A DNA stretch of 57,527 bases from positions 1 through 57,527 of the forward strand of contig JAJTCN010000028.1 in NCBI GenBank assembly GCA_021323335.1, in the 5' to 3' direction. The first letter of the stretch is position 1. Every line of letters begins with the position of its first letter. Position numbers and translations under genes: made by a program. This stretch comes from Ramlibacter sp. (GTDB lineage Bacteria; Pseudomonadota; Gammaproteobacteria; Burkholderiales; Burkholderiaceae_C). Below, piece after piece: positions 18,691-26,650 of this stretch. The notes beneath the pieces are model-generated. The model ran no database searches. It was given only the letters and a program-made list of their open reading frames with translations, and had not been told where the DNA came from.

Positions 18691-19428
18691 CTAAGCCTCT
18701 GGCCGGCTGGTCGACGGGGTGGCGAGCCACAGGTGGTAGACGGACTGCACCGCGTGGACCCGAAAACCGCAAGTTTCGTACAAACGGCAGGCGGCCACAT
18801 TGTCCTGCTGCGTGACGACTTCGGCATGGGAGACCTGCCGCGAGGCGAACCACTGCCTGGCTGCCTCGACCAGCTGCCGGCCCAGGCCCCGGCCACGGCA
18901 TGCCTCATCCACCGCGACCAGCCCGATCTTGCCGGCAGGACCGGACTGCGCCATCGTGACCAGGCCCACCGGCCGGCCGGCGTCGGTGGCCACCAGCACT
19001 GCGTCCGCGATCTCGCCCGTGAGCGACTTGCGCAGCCATTGCACATACAGCGCGACGAACTTGTCCTCCGGAAAGCGGGGGTCGACGTGGAAGCGCGAGT
19101 ACTTTCCGCTCTCGATGGCCAGGCGTTCCAGTTCAGCCTGCGGCATGGCCGGCACGTACGGGGTGACGGCGGGCCATGGATGCGTGCTGGGCAGGCCGTC
19201 GGCCTCCATGCGGTAGGTCACCTTGCGGTCGACCAGCCGGGCCTGCAGGGCGTCGGCGTCCGCGGGCGCCAGCGGGCTGTCGGCAAAGAGGTACGCCAGC
19301 CGGACCCCGGCGGCCCGCAGCCGCGCCACGGCCTCGGCCAGCTCGCGCCGGGAGGCGCCTTCGGCCACGATGCGGCTCACCGGCGCGCCGAGGAACTGGC
19401 TGTCCCACTCCAGCGATTCGACCTTCAT
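18691..19428 (-). CDS. wecD: dTDP-fucosamine acetyltransferase (WecD/RffC type)
   Basis: 245 residues. The C-terminal GNAT domain (about 135-240) shows the acetyl-CoA loop CRGRGLGRQL and QQDNVAACRLYETCGF. The N-terminal segment LEWDSQFLG is typical of WecD and its relatives. The expected role is acetylation of dTDP-Fuc4N to dTDP-Fuc4NAc. Strong GGAGG precedes ATG 19428, and the start overlaps the wecF stop by 4 nt (ATGA), so the two are coupled. Assignment rests on both sequence and position between wecF and wecE. Confidence 0.85.
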   Translation of the reverse strand: MKVESLEWDSQFLGAPVSRIVAEGASRRELAEAVARLRAAGVRLAYLFADSPLAPADADALQARLVDRKVTYRMEADGLPSTHPWPAVTPYVPAMPQAELERLAIESGKYSRFHVDPRFPEDKFVALYVQWLRKSLTGEIADAVLVATDAGRPVGLVTMAQSGPAGKIGLVAVDEACRGRGLGRQLVEAARQWFASRQVSHAEVVTQQDNVAACRLYETCGFRVHAVQSVYHLWLATPSTSRPEA

Positions 19429-20471
19429 GCCGCCTCCGCGCCGTCGAACAGCGCGCCCAGCTGTGCCAGCAGGCGCTCGCGCGAGAAGTGCTGCCGCACG
19501 AGGGCGATGTTGCGCTCGCGCTCCGCCGGCGTCAGCTGGCGCAGCGAGAACTGCTCGGCGTCGAAGACCTTGACCCCGATCTGCTCGAGCAGCGGCCAGG
19601 TGGTGGTGGTGCGGCGCAGGTACAGCGTCTTGCCCATGCCCAGCAAGGTGATGATGTTGCCCATGGCCTGCTGGCGCGTGTTGTTGAAGACGGCGATGTC
19701 GATCTTCGCCAGGAACTCGCGGTAGCTGGCGAAATCCATGAAGTCCAGCATCGGGAAGAACCGGTCCCCCAGCAGCGCGCGGCCCCGCGCGGCGACGGCT
19801 TGCGCATGGGGCTTCGGCCCATAGGACAAGGGCGCGACCACCTCGATGGCCTGGTCGCGAAACGGCGCGATGCGCTCCAGCGCCTCCTCGTGGAGGTTGC
19901 GCGCGTAGGCCGAATTCCCCACCTGGATCACGGTCGCCGTCTTCCGGGACGCCGGCAGGTCCGGCATGGGCTGGTAGACATTGCTCATGTACATGAGGCA
20001 GTCGACCATCGTCGCCCGCGAGCCGTACCACTGCCTGACCAGCTCGTAGTCGCCGCGGATGTAGGTCACGACATGCCCGATGCGGCGGATCACGAAACGC
20101 CGCACCATCTCCTTGAACGCGCCCTTGCGGCTGCGGTGGGGGTCCAGGTACCGGTACAGGTCGTCGCCCCACACCATCCAGTAGCACTTGGGCAGCAGCC
20201 AGGGCTGCAGGGCCAGCAGGTACAGGAACTTGGCATCGTAGAGGCCGTGCAGGATGATCTTCCTGGCGGCATAGAGCGCGCCGAGGCGGCGCAGGCGGCC
20301 GGCGATGCCGGGCACCGGCACGACCGCGTCGCCGGCTTCAGGCAGGAACGCCGCGCCCTTGCCGGACACCAGGAAGAGGTGCCGGTCCAGCCCGAAGTGC
20401 TCGCGCACCAGCTGCACGAACGGCGGGATGAACTTCTCCTGCACGCACAGATGGACGATGTCACGGCTCAT
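19425..20471 (-). CDS. wecF: Fuc4NAc transferase (WecF/RffT type, GT56)
   Basis: 348 residues, close to the 359 of E. coli WecF. Typical GT56 segments are IILHGLYDAKFLYLLALQPW, YWMVWGDDLY, VIQVGNSAYARN and AVFNNTRQQAMGNIITLL. In Enterobacteriaceae this enzyme adds Fuc4NAc to lipid II to complete the enterobacterial common antigen trisaccharide. Here wecA, wecB, wecC, wecG, wzxE and wzyE are absent from the window. The start at 20471 is 10 bp after the ACAD-fold gene. Confidence 0.85.
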   Translation of the reverse strand: MSRDIVHLCVQEKFIPPFVQLVREHFGLDRHLFLVSGKGAAFLPEAGDAVVPVPGIAGRLRRLGALYAARKIILHGLYDAKFLYLLALQPWLLPKCYWMVWGDDLYRYLDPHRSRKGAFKEMVRRFVIRRIGHVVTYIRGDYELVRQWYGSRATMVDCLMYMSNVYQPMPDLPASRKTATVIQVGNSAYARNLHEEALERIAPFRDQAIEVVAPLSYGPKPHAQAVAARGRALLGDRFFPMLDFMDFASYREFLAKIDIAVFNNTRQQAMGNIITLLGMGKTLYLRRTTTTWPLLEQIGVKVFDAEQFSLRQLTPAERERNIALVRQHFSRERLLAQLGALFDGAEAA

Positions 20472-20481
20472 CGATCCCGTC

Positions 20482-21738
20482 TCATTCGTCTTTCTCTCCG
20501 GGCTCGTAGAGCGTTTCGCGTCCCATGCGGTCCAGCACCAGCTCCGCCGTCCACGGCAGCATCAGGGAGCCGCAACGGCTGTCGCGGTAGATCCGTTCCA
20601 GCGGCAGGTGCTTCATCATGCTCTGGCCGCCGCAGGTGCGGATGGCCAGCCGCGCGATGTCGTTCGCGCCCTCCATCACGGTGTACTGCGCAGCATACAG
20701 GCGCAGCCGCTCGTCCTTGGACGGATTCGGGCGTGCCTCGAGCACCGCGCGCAGGAAGATGGCGCGCATCTGTTCGAGCTGGATGCGCATCTGCGCCACC
20801 GCGATCTGCTTGGTGGGATACATGCGGCGCTTCACCGGCGGCTCGCCCGGCACCTCGGCGCGCAGGTAGCTCACCGTGAAGTCGTAGGCCGCGTTCGCGA
20901 GGCCCAGGTAGGTGGGCGCCAGCGTGAAGAACATCGCCGGCCAGGTCTGGGCGCCCTTGAAGTACACGCCGCGCGGCATGAGCTGCTCGTCGTCGCTGAC
21001 GAACACGTCCTTGAACAGCAGGTTGCGGCTGACCGTGCCGCGCATGCCCAGCGGATTCCAGTCGCCGCTGATGGAGAAGCCCGCGCTGGTCGCCGGCACC
21101 GCCAGGTACAGCGTGTCGCGCGCATCGGGCTTCTCGTCGCCCTTGTCCTCGGTGCACAGCACGCCGTAGTAGTCGGCCGCGCCGGACAGCGAGGCGAAGA
21201 TCTTGCGGCCGTTGACCAGCCAGCCGCCCTCGACCTTGCGCGCCGTCGTGCCGAACGGCGCCTTGCCGGCGGCGGCGGCGCTGCCTTCGGAGAAAGGCTG
21301 CGCGTAGATGGCGCCCTCCTGCACGACGCGGCGGAAATGCAGCTTGCGCCGCGCCTCGTGCTCGGCGCGCTGCGTCTCGGTCATCGGGATGCCGGCGGCC
21401 AGCACGCCCGTCCACATGGTGGAGGAGACGTGCATGTTCCAGGTCAGCGCGGTGGCGCCGCAGAAGCGCCCGATCTCGGCGCCCACCATCATGTAGGTGG
21501 CGTAGTCGGCGCCCAGGCCGCCCTCGGCCTCCGGCACGCAGATGCCCAGCAGGCCGGCCGCCCGCAGGTCGTCGTAGTTGGCGAACGGGAAGCTGGCCTC
21601 CTCGTCCCACTGCGCGGCGCGGGCCGCGAACTTGTCGCGGCCGAGCCGGTGGGCCAGCGCCAGCAGCGCACGCTGTTTCGGCGTGAAGGCGTGGTCGCCG
21701 ACCGCGGGGGTGAAGTCCAATCCGGTGGGCGCGTCCAT
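20482..21738 (-). CDS. Acyl-CoA dehydrogenase-fold flavoprotein (dehydrogenase or monooxygenase)
   Basis: 418 residues covering the complete ACAD fold: helical N-domain, middle beta domain (AQPFSEGSAAA, KVEGGWLVNGRKIFASLS) and C-terminal helical domain (CGGQSMMKHLPLERIYRDS). Where many ACADs read YEGT with the catalytic glutamate, this one reads IYRDSRCGSL, so dehydrogenase chemistry is uncertain. ACAD-fold flavin monooxygenases work with a separate flavin reductase, and one is encoded at 23646. It sits 21 bp after the NicD-like gene, suggesting a role in the same catabolic route. Confidence 0.85.
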   Translation of the reverse strand: MDAPTGLDFTPAVGDHAFTPKQRALLALAHRLGRDKFAARAAQWDEEASFPFANYDDLRAAGLLGICVPEAEGGLGADYATYMMVGAEIGRFCGATALTWNMHVSSTMWTGVLAAGIPMTETQRAEHEARRKLHFRRVVQEGAIYAQPFSEGSAAAAGKAPFGTTARKVEGGWLVNGRKIFASLSGAADYYGVLCTEDKGDEKPDARDTLYLAVPATSAGFSISGDWNPLGMRGTVSRNLLFKDVFVSDDEQLMPRGVYFKGAQTWPAMFFTLAPTYLGLANAAYDFTVSYLRAEVPGEPPVKRRMYPTKQIAVAQMRIQLEQMRAIFLRAVLEARPNPSKDERLRLYAAQYTVMEGANDIARLAIRTCGGQSMMKHLPLERIYRDSRCGSLMLPWTAELVLDRMGRETLYEPGEKDE

Positions 21739-21759
21739 GCTTGTCCTCGTGCGGCGGGG

Positions 21760-22548
21760 TCAGTGCAGCAGTTCTTGCGGCAGCGACAGGAAGTTGAGCA
21801 GCAGCCCGTCGAAGTCGTCGGGCGCCTCCAGGTTCTGCAGGTGGCCGATGCCCTTCATCTGGATGAAGGTGCTGCGCGGGATGGCCTCCGCCATCTTCTT
21901 CATGACGGCGGGCGGGGCGTTGCGGTCGTGCTCGCCGGCGATCAGCAAGGTGGGCACGTTGATGTTCGGCAGGTTGGCGCGGCGGTCGAAGGTGACGATG
22001 CATTCCAGCGCGCGGCGGTAGGTGGCCGCCGGCACCATGCCCATGCAGTGCGTCGCCAGCCGCAGGCCCTCCGGCAGCGAGCCGGGCCCCACCATCTGCG
22101 GCACCAGGGTCTCCGCCAGGTCGGCCATGCTCTTGCCGGCGTCCAGCGGCGCCGTGCGCTGCGAGACGAACTCGCGCTGCCAGTCACCGTCCGGCTTGCC
22201 GAAGGCCGGCGAGGTGCCGCACAGCACGAGCCGGCTCACCAGGTCGGGCCGGCGCGCCACCACCTCCTGCGCCACCATGCCGCCCATGCTGTGGCCCACC
22301 AGGACCACGTTGGAGACCTTCAGGCTTTCGATCAGCAGCACGCAGCTTTGCGCGAGCCCCTTGAACGTGTAGGGCTCGATCGGAGCGCTGTGGCCGTAGC
22401 CCGGCATGTCCCACGCAACCGCGCGGTAACCGGCCACGGCGAGCGACTCGACCTGCGGCGCGAACGAGAGGTGGCCGCCGCCGATGCCGTGCAGCATCAG
22501 CACGGTGGGACCACCGCCGAGGGTGGTGAAGGTCGGCACAGCCGTCAT
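21760..22548 (-). CDS. nicD: Alpha/beta hydrolase, N-formylmaleamate deformylase-like
   Basis: 262 residues. Alpha/beta hydrolase with oxyanion loop HGIGGGH, nucleophile elbow GHSMGG (Ser87), and the acid/base pair regions IAGEHD and GIGHLQNLE. In nicotinate degradation NicD hydrolyses N-formylmaleamate to maleamate and formate. The assignment depends mainly on the 4-nt coupled overlap with the nicX-like gene; the fold alone could also be an enol-lactonase or esterase. Confidence 0.75.
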   Translation of the reverse strand: MTAVPTFTTLGGGPTVLMLHGIGGGHLSFAPQVESLAVAGYRAVAWDMPGYGHSAPIEPYTFKGLAQSCVLLIESLKVSNVVLVGHSMGGMVAQEVVARRPDLVSRLVLCGTSPAFGKPDGDWQREFVSQRTAPLDAGKSMADLAETLVPQMVGPGSLPEGLRLATHCMGMVPAATYRRALECIVTFDRRANLPNINVPTLLIAGEHDRNAPPAVMKKMAEAIPRSTFIQMKGIGHLQNLEAPDDFDGLLLNFLSLPQELLH

Positions 22549-23582
22549 TCCAGGAGGGTTCCGTTGTCGACCACCGTGCGGCCATCGAGCTGCACCGTGC
22601 AGTGGCGCAGCGGCAGGTCGAAGTGGCCGGCCGTGTGGCGGCCCGCCACCTCGTTGGCGCCGGTGGAATAGAGGAAGTTGCCGGCGAAGGCGCGCAGCTC
22701 GGTGCCGTTGAAGTCGCGCTTGTCGTACAGCGCCATGCTGTCCCAGCGCGCCGCGGCGTTGAGCCCGTAGCCGACGTGGCTGACCGCGTAGGCCTCGCGG
22801 TCGCCCCAGGCGGCGATGTAGCTGCGCATCAGCTCGGCGTCGACGCCGCTGCCCTCGATGCGGGTGACGTGGTCGCGCTCGACGCGCAGCGTGACCGGCC
22901 GCTCCAGGTAGCGCTTGAAGGTGAGGTTGACGTCGCCCTCGGCCAGCACCAGAGTGCCGTCGACGCTGCCGGCCGCCGGGAAAGCGAGCGCCAGGCCGCC
23001 GGGCCAATGCGTCATGGTTCCGGGCCGCGTGGTGTAGCCCCAGTTGCCGCCGCACACCGCGCCCTGCAGGGAGATGGTGAGATCGGTGCCGGCGGGCGAG
23101 GTGACCCGCATCTCGCGCGCACCGCGCAGGCGCTTCACGTGCTCCTTGACCAGCGCCTCGGTCCGGTCGTCGGGCAGCAGGCGCGCCAGGGCTTCCGGAT
23201 GTTCGTTGCTGACATAGAGGACGCGCGCCCCGCCCTTGAGGATGGCCGGCAGTTCCGGCGCGTGCATCAGGCCTTCGACCGTGCAGTCCACCACCAGCGT
23301 GCTGGCGGCGAGCGCGGAGACCACCGGCGGGATCTGGCGCAACACCGGCGAAGCGCCGGTGGAGCGCGCCACCGGCAGGGCCGAGGAAAAGGCGCTGGGC
23401 AGCACCAGGTCGAACACCTGGGCGCCCAGCCGCGCCGCGGCCAGCCGGGCCAGCTGGGGCAGGATGGGCCGGCTCTGGCTTTCGCTCAGCACCGCCACGG
23501 TGTCGCCCTTTTGCAGCGCGCAGCGCGCCAGCACCGACTCGAACGCGTCCAGCCACGCGGGCTCAATGGTTTCCTGCAGCAT
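22545..23582 (-). CDS. nicX: 2,5-dihydroxypyridine 5,6-dioxygenase (NicX-like)
   Basis: 345 residues. NicX opens the ring of 2,5-dihydroxypyridine to N-formylmaleamate and shares its fold with M29 aminopeptidases. The Fe(II) ligands known in Pseudomonas NicX (His265, His318, Asp320) match His269 in SHVGYGLN and His320/Asp322 in AGHFDLP, with the same H-x-D spacing; GNFLYSTGAN is also typical. ATG 23582 fits the family length, and the longer frame crosses the divergent promoter. First gene of the minus-strand series, divergent from a flavin reductase-MarR unit and coupled to the NicD-like gene. Confidence 0.85.
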   Translation of the reverse strand: MLQETIEPAWLDAFESVLARCALQKGDTVAVLSESQSRPILPQLARLAAARLGAQVFDLVLPSAFSSALPVARSTGASPVLRQIPPVVSALAASTLVVDCTVEGLMHAPELPAILKGGARVLYVSNEHPEALARLLPDDRTEALVKEHVKRLRGAREMRVTSPAGTDLTISLQGAVCGGNWGYTTRPGTMTHWPGGLALAFPAAGSVDGTLVLAEGDVNLTFKRYLERPVTLRVERDHVTRIEGSGVDAELMRSYIAAWGDREAYAVSHVGYGLNAAARWDSMALYDKRDFNGTELRAFAGNFLYSTGANEVAGRHTAGHFDLPLRHCTVQLDGRTVVDNGTLLE

Positions 23583-23617
23583 GCCGATCACGCGCCTATG
23601 GGTTGTGGACCATAATA

Positions 23618-23631
23618 CATGAAAATTCATG
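23618..23631. promoter_or_regulatory. Palindromic operator CATGAA-AA-TTCATG between nicX and the flavin reductase
   Basis: A perfect 6-2-6 palindrome in the 63-bp divergent gap. The AT-rich CATAAT (23611-23616) lies beside it. A MarR-type regulator is encoded two genes away, as in nic and pic clusters, so this is the likely MarR operator controlling both directions. The palindrome is observed; the regulator match is inferred. Confidence 0.65.
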
Positions 23632-23645
23632 CAATCCGGCCCGCC

Positions 23646-24155
23646 ATGACCCCGCCGCGCCAAGCCCAGCCGCCGAGCTTCTCGGCCCAGGAATTCCGGG
23701 CCGCGCTCGGCATGTTCGCCACCGGCGTGACCATCGTCACGGCGCGCGGGGCGGACGGCATCACCATCGGCCTGACCGCCAACTCCTTCAACTCCGTTTC
23801 GCTGGAGCCGCCGCTGGTGCTGTGGAGCCTGTCACGCGCGGCGGCGTCGATGGCGGTGTTCAGCGCCGGCTCCCATTACGCCATCAACGTGCTGGCGGCG
23901 GACCAGAAGGAACTGGCCGAGCGCTTCGCCCGGCGCGGCGCCGACCGCTGGGCCGGGGTCACCTTCGACGCCGGCGCGGGTGGCGCGCCGCTGCTGCACG
24001 GCGCGGCCGCCACCTTCGAATGCTTCAACCGCAGCCGCTACGAGGAAGGCGACCACGTCATCTTCGTCGGCGAGGTGGAGCGCTGCACCCACCGCGAGGG
24101 CGCTTCACCGCTGCTGTTCCACGGCGGGCGTTACTACACGGAGCACCCATTGTGA
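23646..24155 (+). CDS. NAD(P)H:flavin reductase (HpaC/FlaRed family)
   Basis: 169 residues. FMN-binding split barrel: FRAALGMFATGVTIVTARG, LTANSFNSVSLEPPLVLWSLS and the final GRYYTEHPL with its conserved His. Such proteins supply reduced flavin to a monooxygenase; the ACAD-fold protein across the divergent promoter is the obvious local candidate. The start could also be ATG 23619 (nine residues longer), but that codon lies inside the palindrome; 23646 is preferred. Stop overlaps the MarR start by 4 nt. Confidence 0.88.
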   Translation: MTPPRQAQPPSFSAQEFRAALGMFATGVTIVTARGADGITIGLTANSFNSVSLEPPLVLWSLSRAAASMAVFSAGSHYAINVLAADQKELAERFARRGADRWAGVTFDAGAGGAPLLHGAAATFECFNRSRYEEGDHVIFVGEVERCTHREGASPLLFHGGRYYTEHPL

Positions 24156-24592
24156 GCGAGGCGCGTGGCCACCGCTTCGTCGACGAGTACCTGGGCTACC
24201 TGCTGGGGCAGGCGAACCACGCCCTGTACAAGGACTTCGACAGCCACGTGCGCGCGGCCGGCCTGAGCTCGGTGGAATGGCGGGTGCTCGCCACACTGCA
24301 TGACAGCCCGCCGCTGGCGATCAACCAGCTGGCGCACGACGTGTTGTCGAAGCAGCCCACCGTCACCAAGCTCGTGCAGCGCATGTGCGAACAGGGCTGG
24401 CTGGCGCTGCAGGCCGACGCCGGCGACCAGCGCCGCACGCTGGTGACGGCCACGCCGGCCGGCAAGCGGCTGGTGCGCCCGCTGCTGCAGAAGGCGCGCA
24501 GCCACGAGGCCGCCATGTTGCAGGCCTTGCCGGCCACCGAGCGCACCGCCTTGAAGAAGCTGCTGGCGAAACTGGCGCAGCGTCCGCAGTGA
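24152..24592 (+). CDS. MarR family transcriptional regulator (NicR-like by context)
   Basis: 146 residues. Winged helix-turn-helix of MarR type: LSSVEWRVLATLHDS, AINQLAHDVLSKQPTVTKLVQRM and the wing DQRRTLVTATPAGKRL. Start GTG at 24152 overlaps the reductase stop (GTGA). In nicotinate and picolinate pathways a MarR repressor (NicR, PicR) adjoins the 2,5-dihydroxypyridine genes, so control of the nicX-like unit through the nearby palindrome is likely. Confidence 0.88.
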   Translation: MSEARGHRFVDEYLGYLLGQANHALYKDFDSHVRAAGLSSVEWRVLATLHDSPPLAINQLAHDVLSKQPTVTKLVQRMCEQGWLALQADAGDQRRTLVTATPAGKRLVRPLLQKARSHEAAMLQALPATERTALKKLLAKLAQRPQ

Positions 24593-24620
24593 GCGCCCGC
24601 GGGGCCGCTACCATCGCCCG

Positions 24621-25523
24621 ATGCGCGAAAGAAAACAGCATCTCGACACCCTCGCCGTCTCCCTGCTGCTAGCCTGCTGCCTGTTCTGGGGCTTCCAGCA
24701 GATCCTGATCAAGACGACGGTGGGCGAGGTGCCGCCGCTCTGGCAAGCCGCCATCCGCTTCATCGCGGCCACCGCCCTGCTCTTGGCATGGTGCGCCTGG
24801 CGCGGCGTCAAGCTGTTCGAGCGCGACGGCACCCTGCGGGCCGGCCTGCTGGCCGGCGCGCTGTTCGCGGCCGAGTTCAGCTGCATCTACCTGGGCCTGC
24901 GCGACACCGCGGCGTCGCGGCTGACCGTCTTCCTCTACACCTCGCCGTTCGTGGTGGCGCTGCTCCTGCCTCGCATCGTGCCGTCGGAGAAGCTGCGGCC
25001 GGTGCAATGGGTGGGCCTGACCATCGCCTTCGCGGCAGTGGCGTTTGCGTTCAGTGAGGGCTTCACGGGGAGCAGCACGCCACAGCAGTTGCGTGGCGAC
25101 GCACTGGCGCTGCTGGCCGGCATGCTGTGGGGCCTGACGACGCTGGTGATCCGCGGCTCGAAGATGGCGAATTCGAGCGCCGAGAAGACGCTCTTGTACC
25201 AGGTGGGCGTCACGGCCGTCGTCGCGCCGCTGCTGTCGCTGGGACTCGGCGAGACCTGGTCCCTGAACTACTCCACCTATGCCTGGGTGTCGCTGGCGCT
25301 GCAAAGCGTGATCGGCGCTTTCGCCAGCTACCTCGCGTGGATGTGGCTGCTGCGGCATTACCCGGCGACGCAGCTGTCGTCCTTCACCTTCCTCGCGCCG
25401 CTGTTCGCGCTGGTGCTGGGGGTGGTGCTGCTCGATGAGAGGCTCACGTTGCAGCTGGTGTTGGCGCTCGTTGCGGTGGCGGTGGGGATCGTGCTGGTGA
25501 ACCGGAAGAAGGCGGTCCGGTAG
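24621..25523 (+). CDS. EamA (DMT superfamily) transporter
   Basis: 300 residues with about ten hydrophobic helices in two EamA repeats (residues 12-145 and 157-295). N-terminal FWGFQQILIKTT and the second-repeat LAGMLWGLTTLVIRG are typical. Inner-membrane drug/metabolite exporter or permease of unknown substrate. It follows the MarR gene by 28 bp and may belong to that unit. Its last 80 bp overlap the 3' end of the convergent Rieske gene. Confidence 0.92.
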   Translation: MRERKQHLDTLAVSLLLACCLFWGFQQILIKTTVGEVPPLWQAAIRFIAATALLLAWCAWRGVKLFERDGTLRAGLLAGALFAAEFSCIYLGLRDTAASRLTVFLYTSPFVVALLLPRIVPSEKLRPVQWVGLTIAFAAVAFAFSEGFTGSSTPQQLRGDALALLAGMLWGLTTLVIRGSKMANSSAEKTLLYQVGVTAVVAPLLSLGLGETWSLNYSTYAWVSLALQSVIGAFASYLAWMWLLRHYPATQLSSFTFLAPLFALVLGVVLLDERLTLQLVLALVAVAVGIVLVNRKKAVR

Positions 25524-26625
25524 GTGTTGTCGCGGTCTGGTGCGGCTTGCGCGCGGCCACCGGCGCCGCGGCCTGCTGCGTCGCCATCTCCGCCTGCTCC
25601 TGCGCCACCAACTTGGCGAAGGTGGAGCGGAAGTGCGACAGCGCCGCATCGGCGGCCACGGCCTGCAGTTCGAAGGTGGGATCGGCATCGATCACCTTCT
25701 GCTGCGCCTCGATCAGGTGCTTGTCTTCCATGAAGCCTTCGATCAGGCTCTGGTGCAGCGAGCGCGCGATGTTCTGGTCGGTGCCCTGCCAGTTGTTCAG
25801 GTAGGTCCAGAAGAAGTGCGACGTGCGGCGGGTCTCCGGCGTCATGAACTGGCAGTTGCGGTATTCGCGCGTGCCCTCCCGGTTGCCCTTTTCCGAGCCG
25901 CTCCCGGCCGGCGAGAACATCGACTCCAGGAAGAAGATGCCGGGGATGTGCATGTGGCCGATGTTGCGGCGGTCGATGGGCTGGTCCTTCTCCGCTGCCG
26001 GCAGCACCTTGCGATGGAAGGGCGGCGGCGCCGCGTTCATGTGCCAGCGCTCGACGCGGAAGCCGCGCGGCAGCCGCTCCACCGCGACCGGCTTGGTCTT
26101 GTACGCGTAGTCCTCGGATCCGCCCAGCGTCTTGGTGTGCACGAAGGCCAGGTGCGCGAAGTCGGACAGGTTGTCGACGATCAGCAGCCAGTTGGCGTCG
26201 TAGTGCATGTAGTCTGGCACGCCCTGCCATTGCGGGTCGCGCAGGTAGGGGAAGTCGATGATCTCCGCCGGATCCGCCTTGGCCGGGTCGCCCATCCAGA
26301 TCCACACCAGGTGGTCCTTTTCCAGCACGGGATAGCTCTTGACGCCGAGCTTGGGCGGCACCACCTCCTGCCCGGGAATCTCGATGCACCTGCCGGTGGG
26401 ATCGAACTTCAGGCCGTGGTACATGCAGCGCACGCAGTCGCCCTCGCGCCGGCCCAGGTGCAGCGGCACGCCGCGGTGGCAGCAGCGGTCCTGCAAGGCC
26501 ACCACCCTGCCCGACTCGGACTTGTACAGCAGCACGGCCTCCTCGAGGATCGTGCGCGCCATCATGCGGCCGTCGATCAGCTCGTGGTCCCAGGCGGCGA
26601 CATACCAGCAGTTTTTCAGGAACAT
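25444..26625 (-). CDS. Rieske non-haem iron oxygenase alpha subunit (VanA-like)
   Basis: 393 residues. The N-terminal Rieske 2Fe-2S domain has ligands in DRCCHRGVPL and CVRCMYHG (CxH...CxxH). The catalytic domain's iron site is suggested by NLSDFAHLAFVHTKTL (D-x2-H-x4-H). It resembles single-component aromatic O-demethylases/ring hydroxylases that need a separate reductase, which is not encoded nearby. Good Shine-Dalgarno GGGAGAAAG before ATG 26625. The last ~27 residues are low-complexity Pro/Ser/Ala, translated antisense to the EamA 3' end. Downstream of acetoacetate-CoA ligase by 25 bp. Confidence 0.9.
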   Translation of the reverse strand: MFLKNCWYVAAWDHELIDGRMMARTILEEAVLLYKSESGRVVALQDRCCHRGVPLHLGRREGDCVRCMYHGLKFDPTGRCIEIPGQEVVPPKLGVKSYPVLEKDHLVWIWMGDPAKADPAEIIDFPYLRDPQWQGVPDYMHYDANWLLIVDNLSDFAHLAFVHTKTLGGSEDYAYKTKPVAVERLPRGFRVERWHMNAAPPPFHRKVLPAAEKDQPIDRRNIGHMHIPGIFFLESMFSPAGSGSEKGNREGTREYRNCQFMTPETRRTSHFFWTYLNNWQGTDQNIARSLHQSLIEGFMEDKHLIEAQQKVIDADPTFELQAVAADAALSHFRSTFAKLVAQEQAEMATQQAAAPVAARKPHQTATTPTGPPSSGSPARSPPPPQRAPTPAAT

Positions 26626-26650
26626 CTTCTTTCTCCCAACGTCGGTGAAT

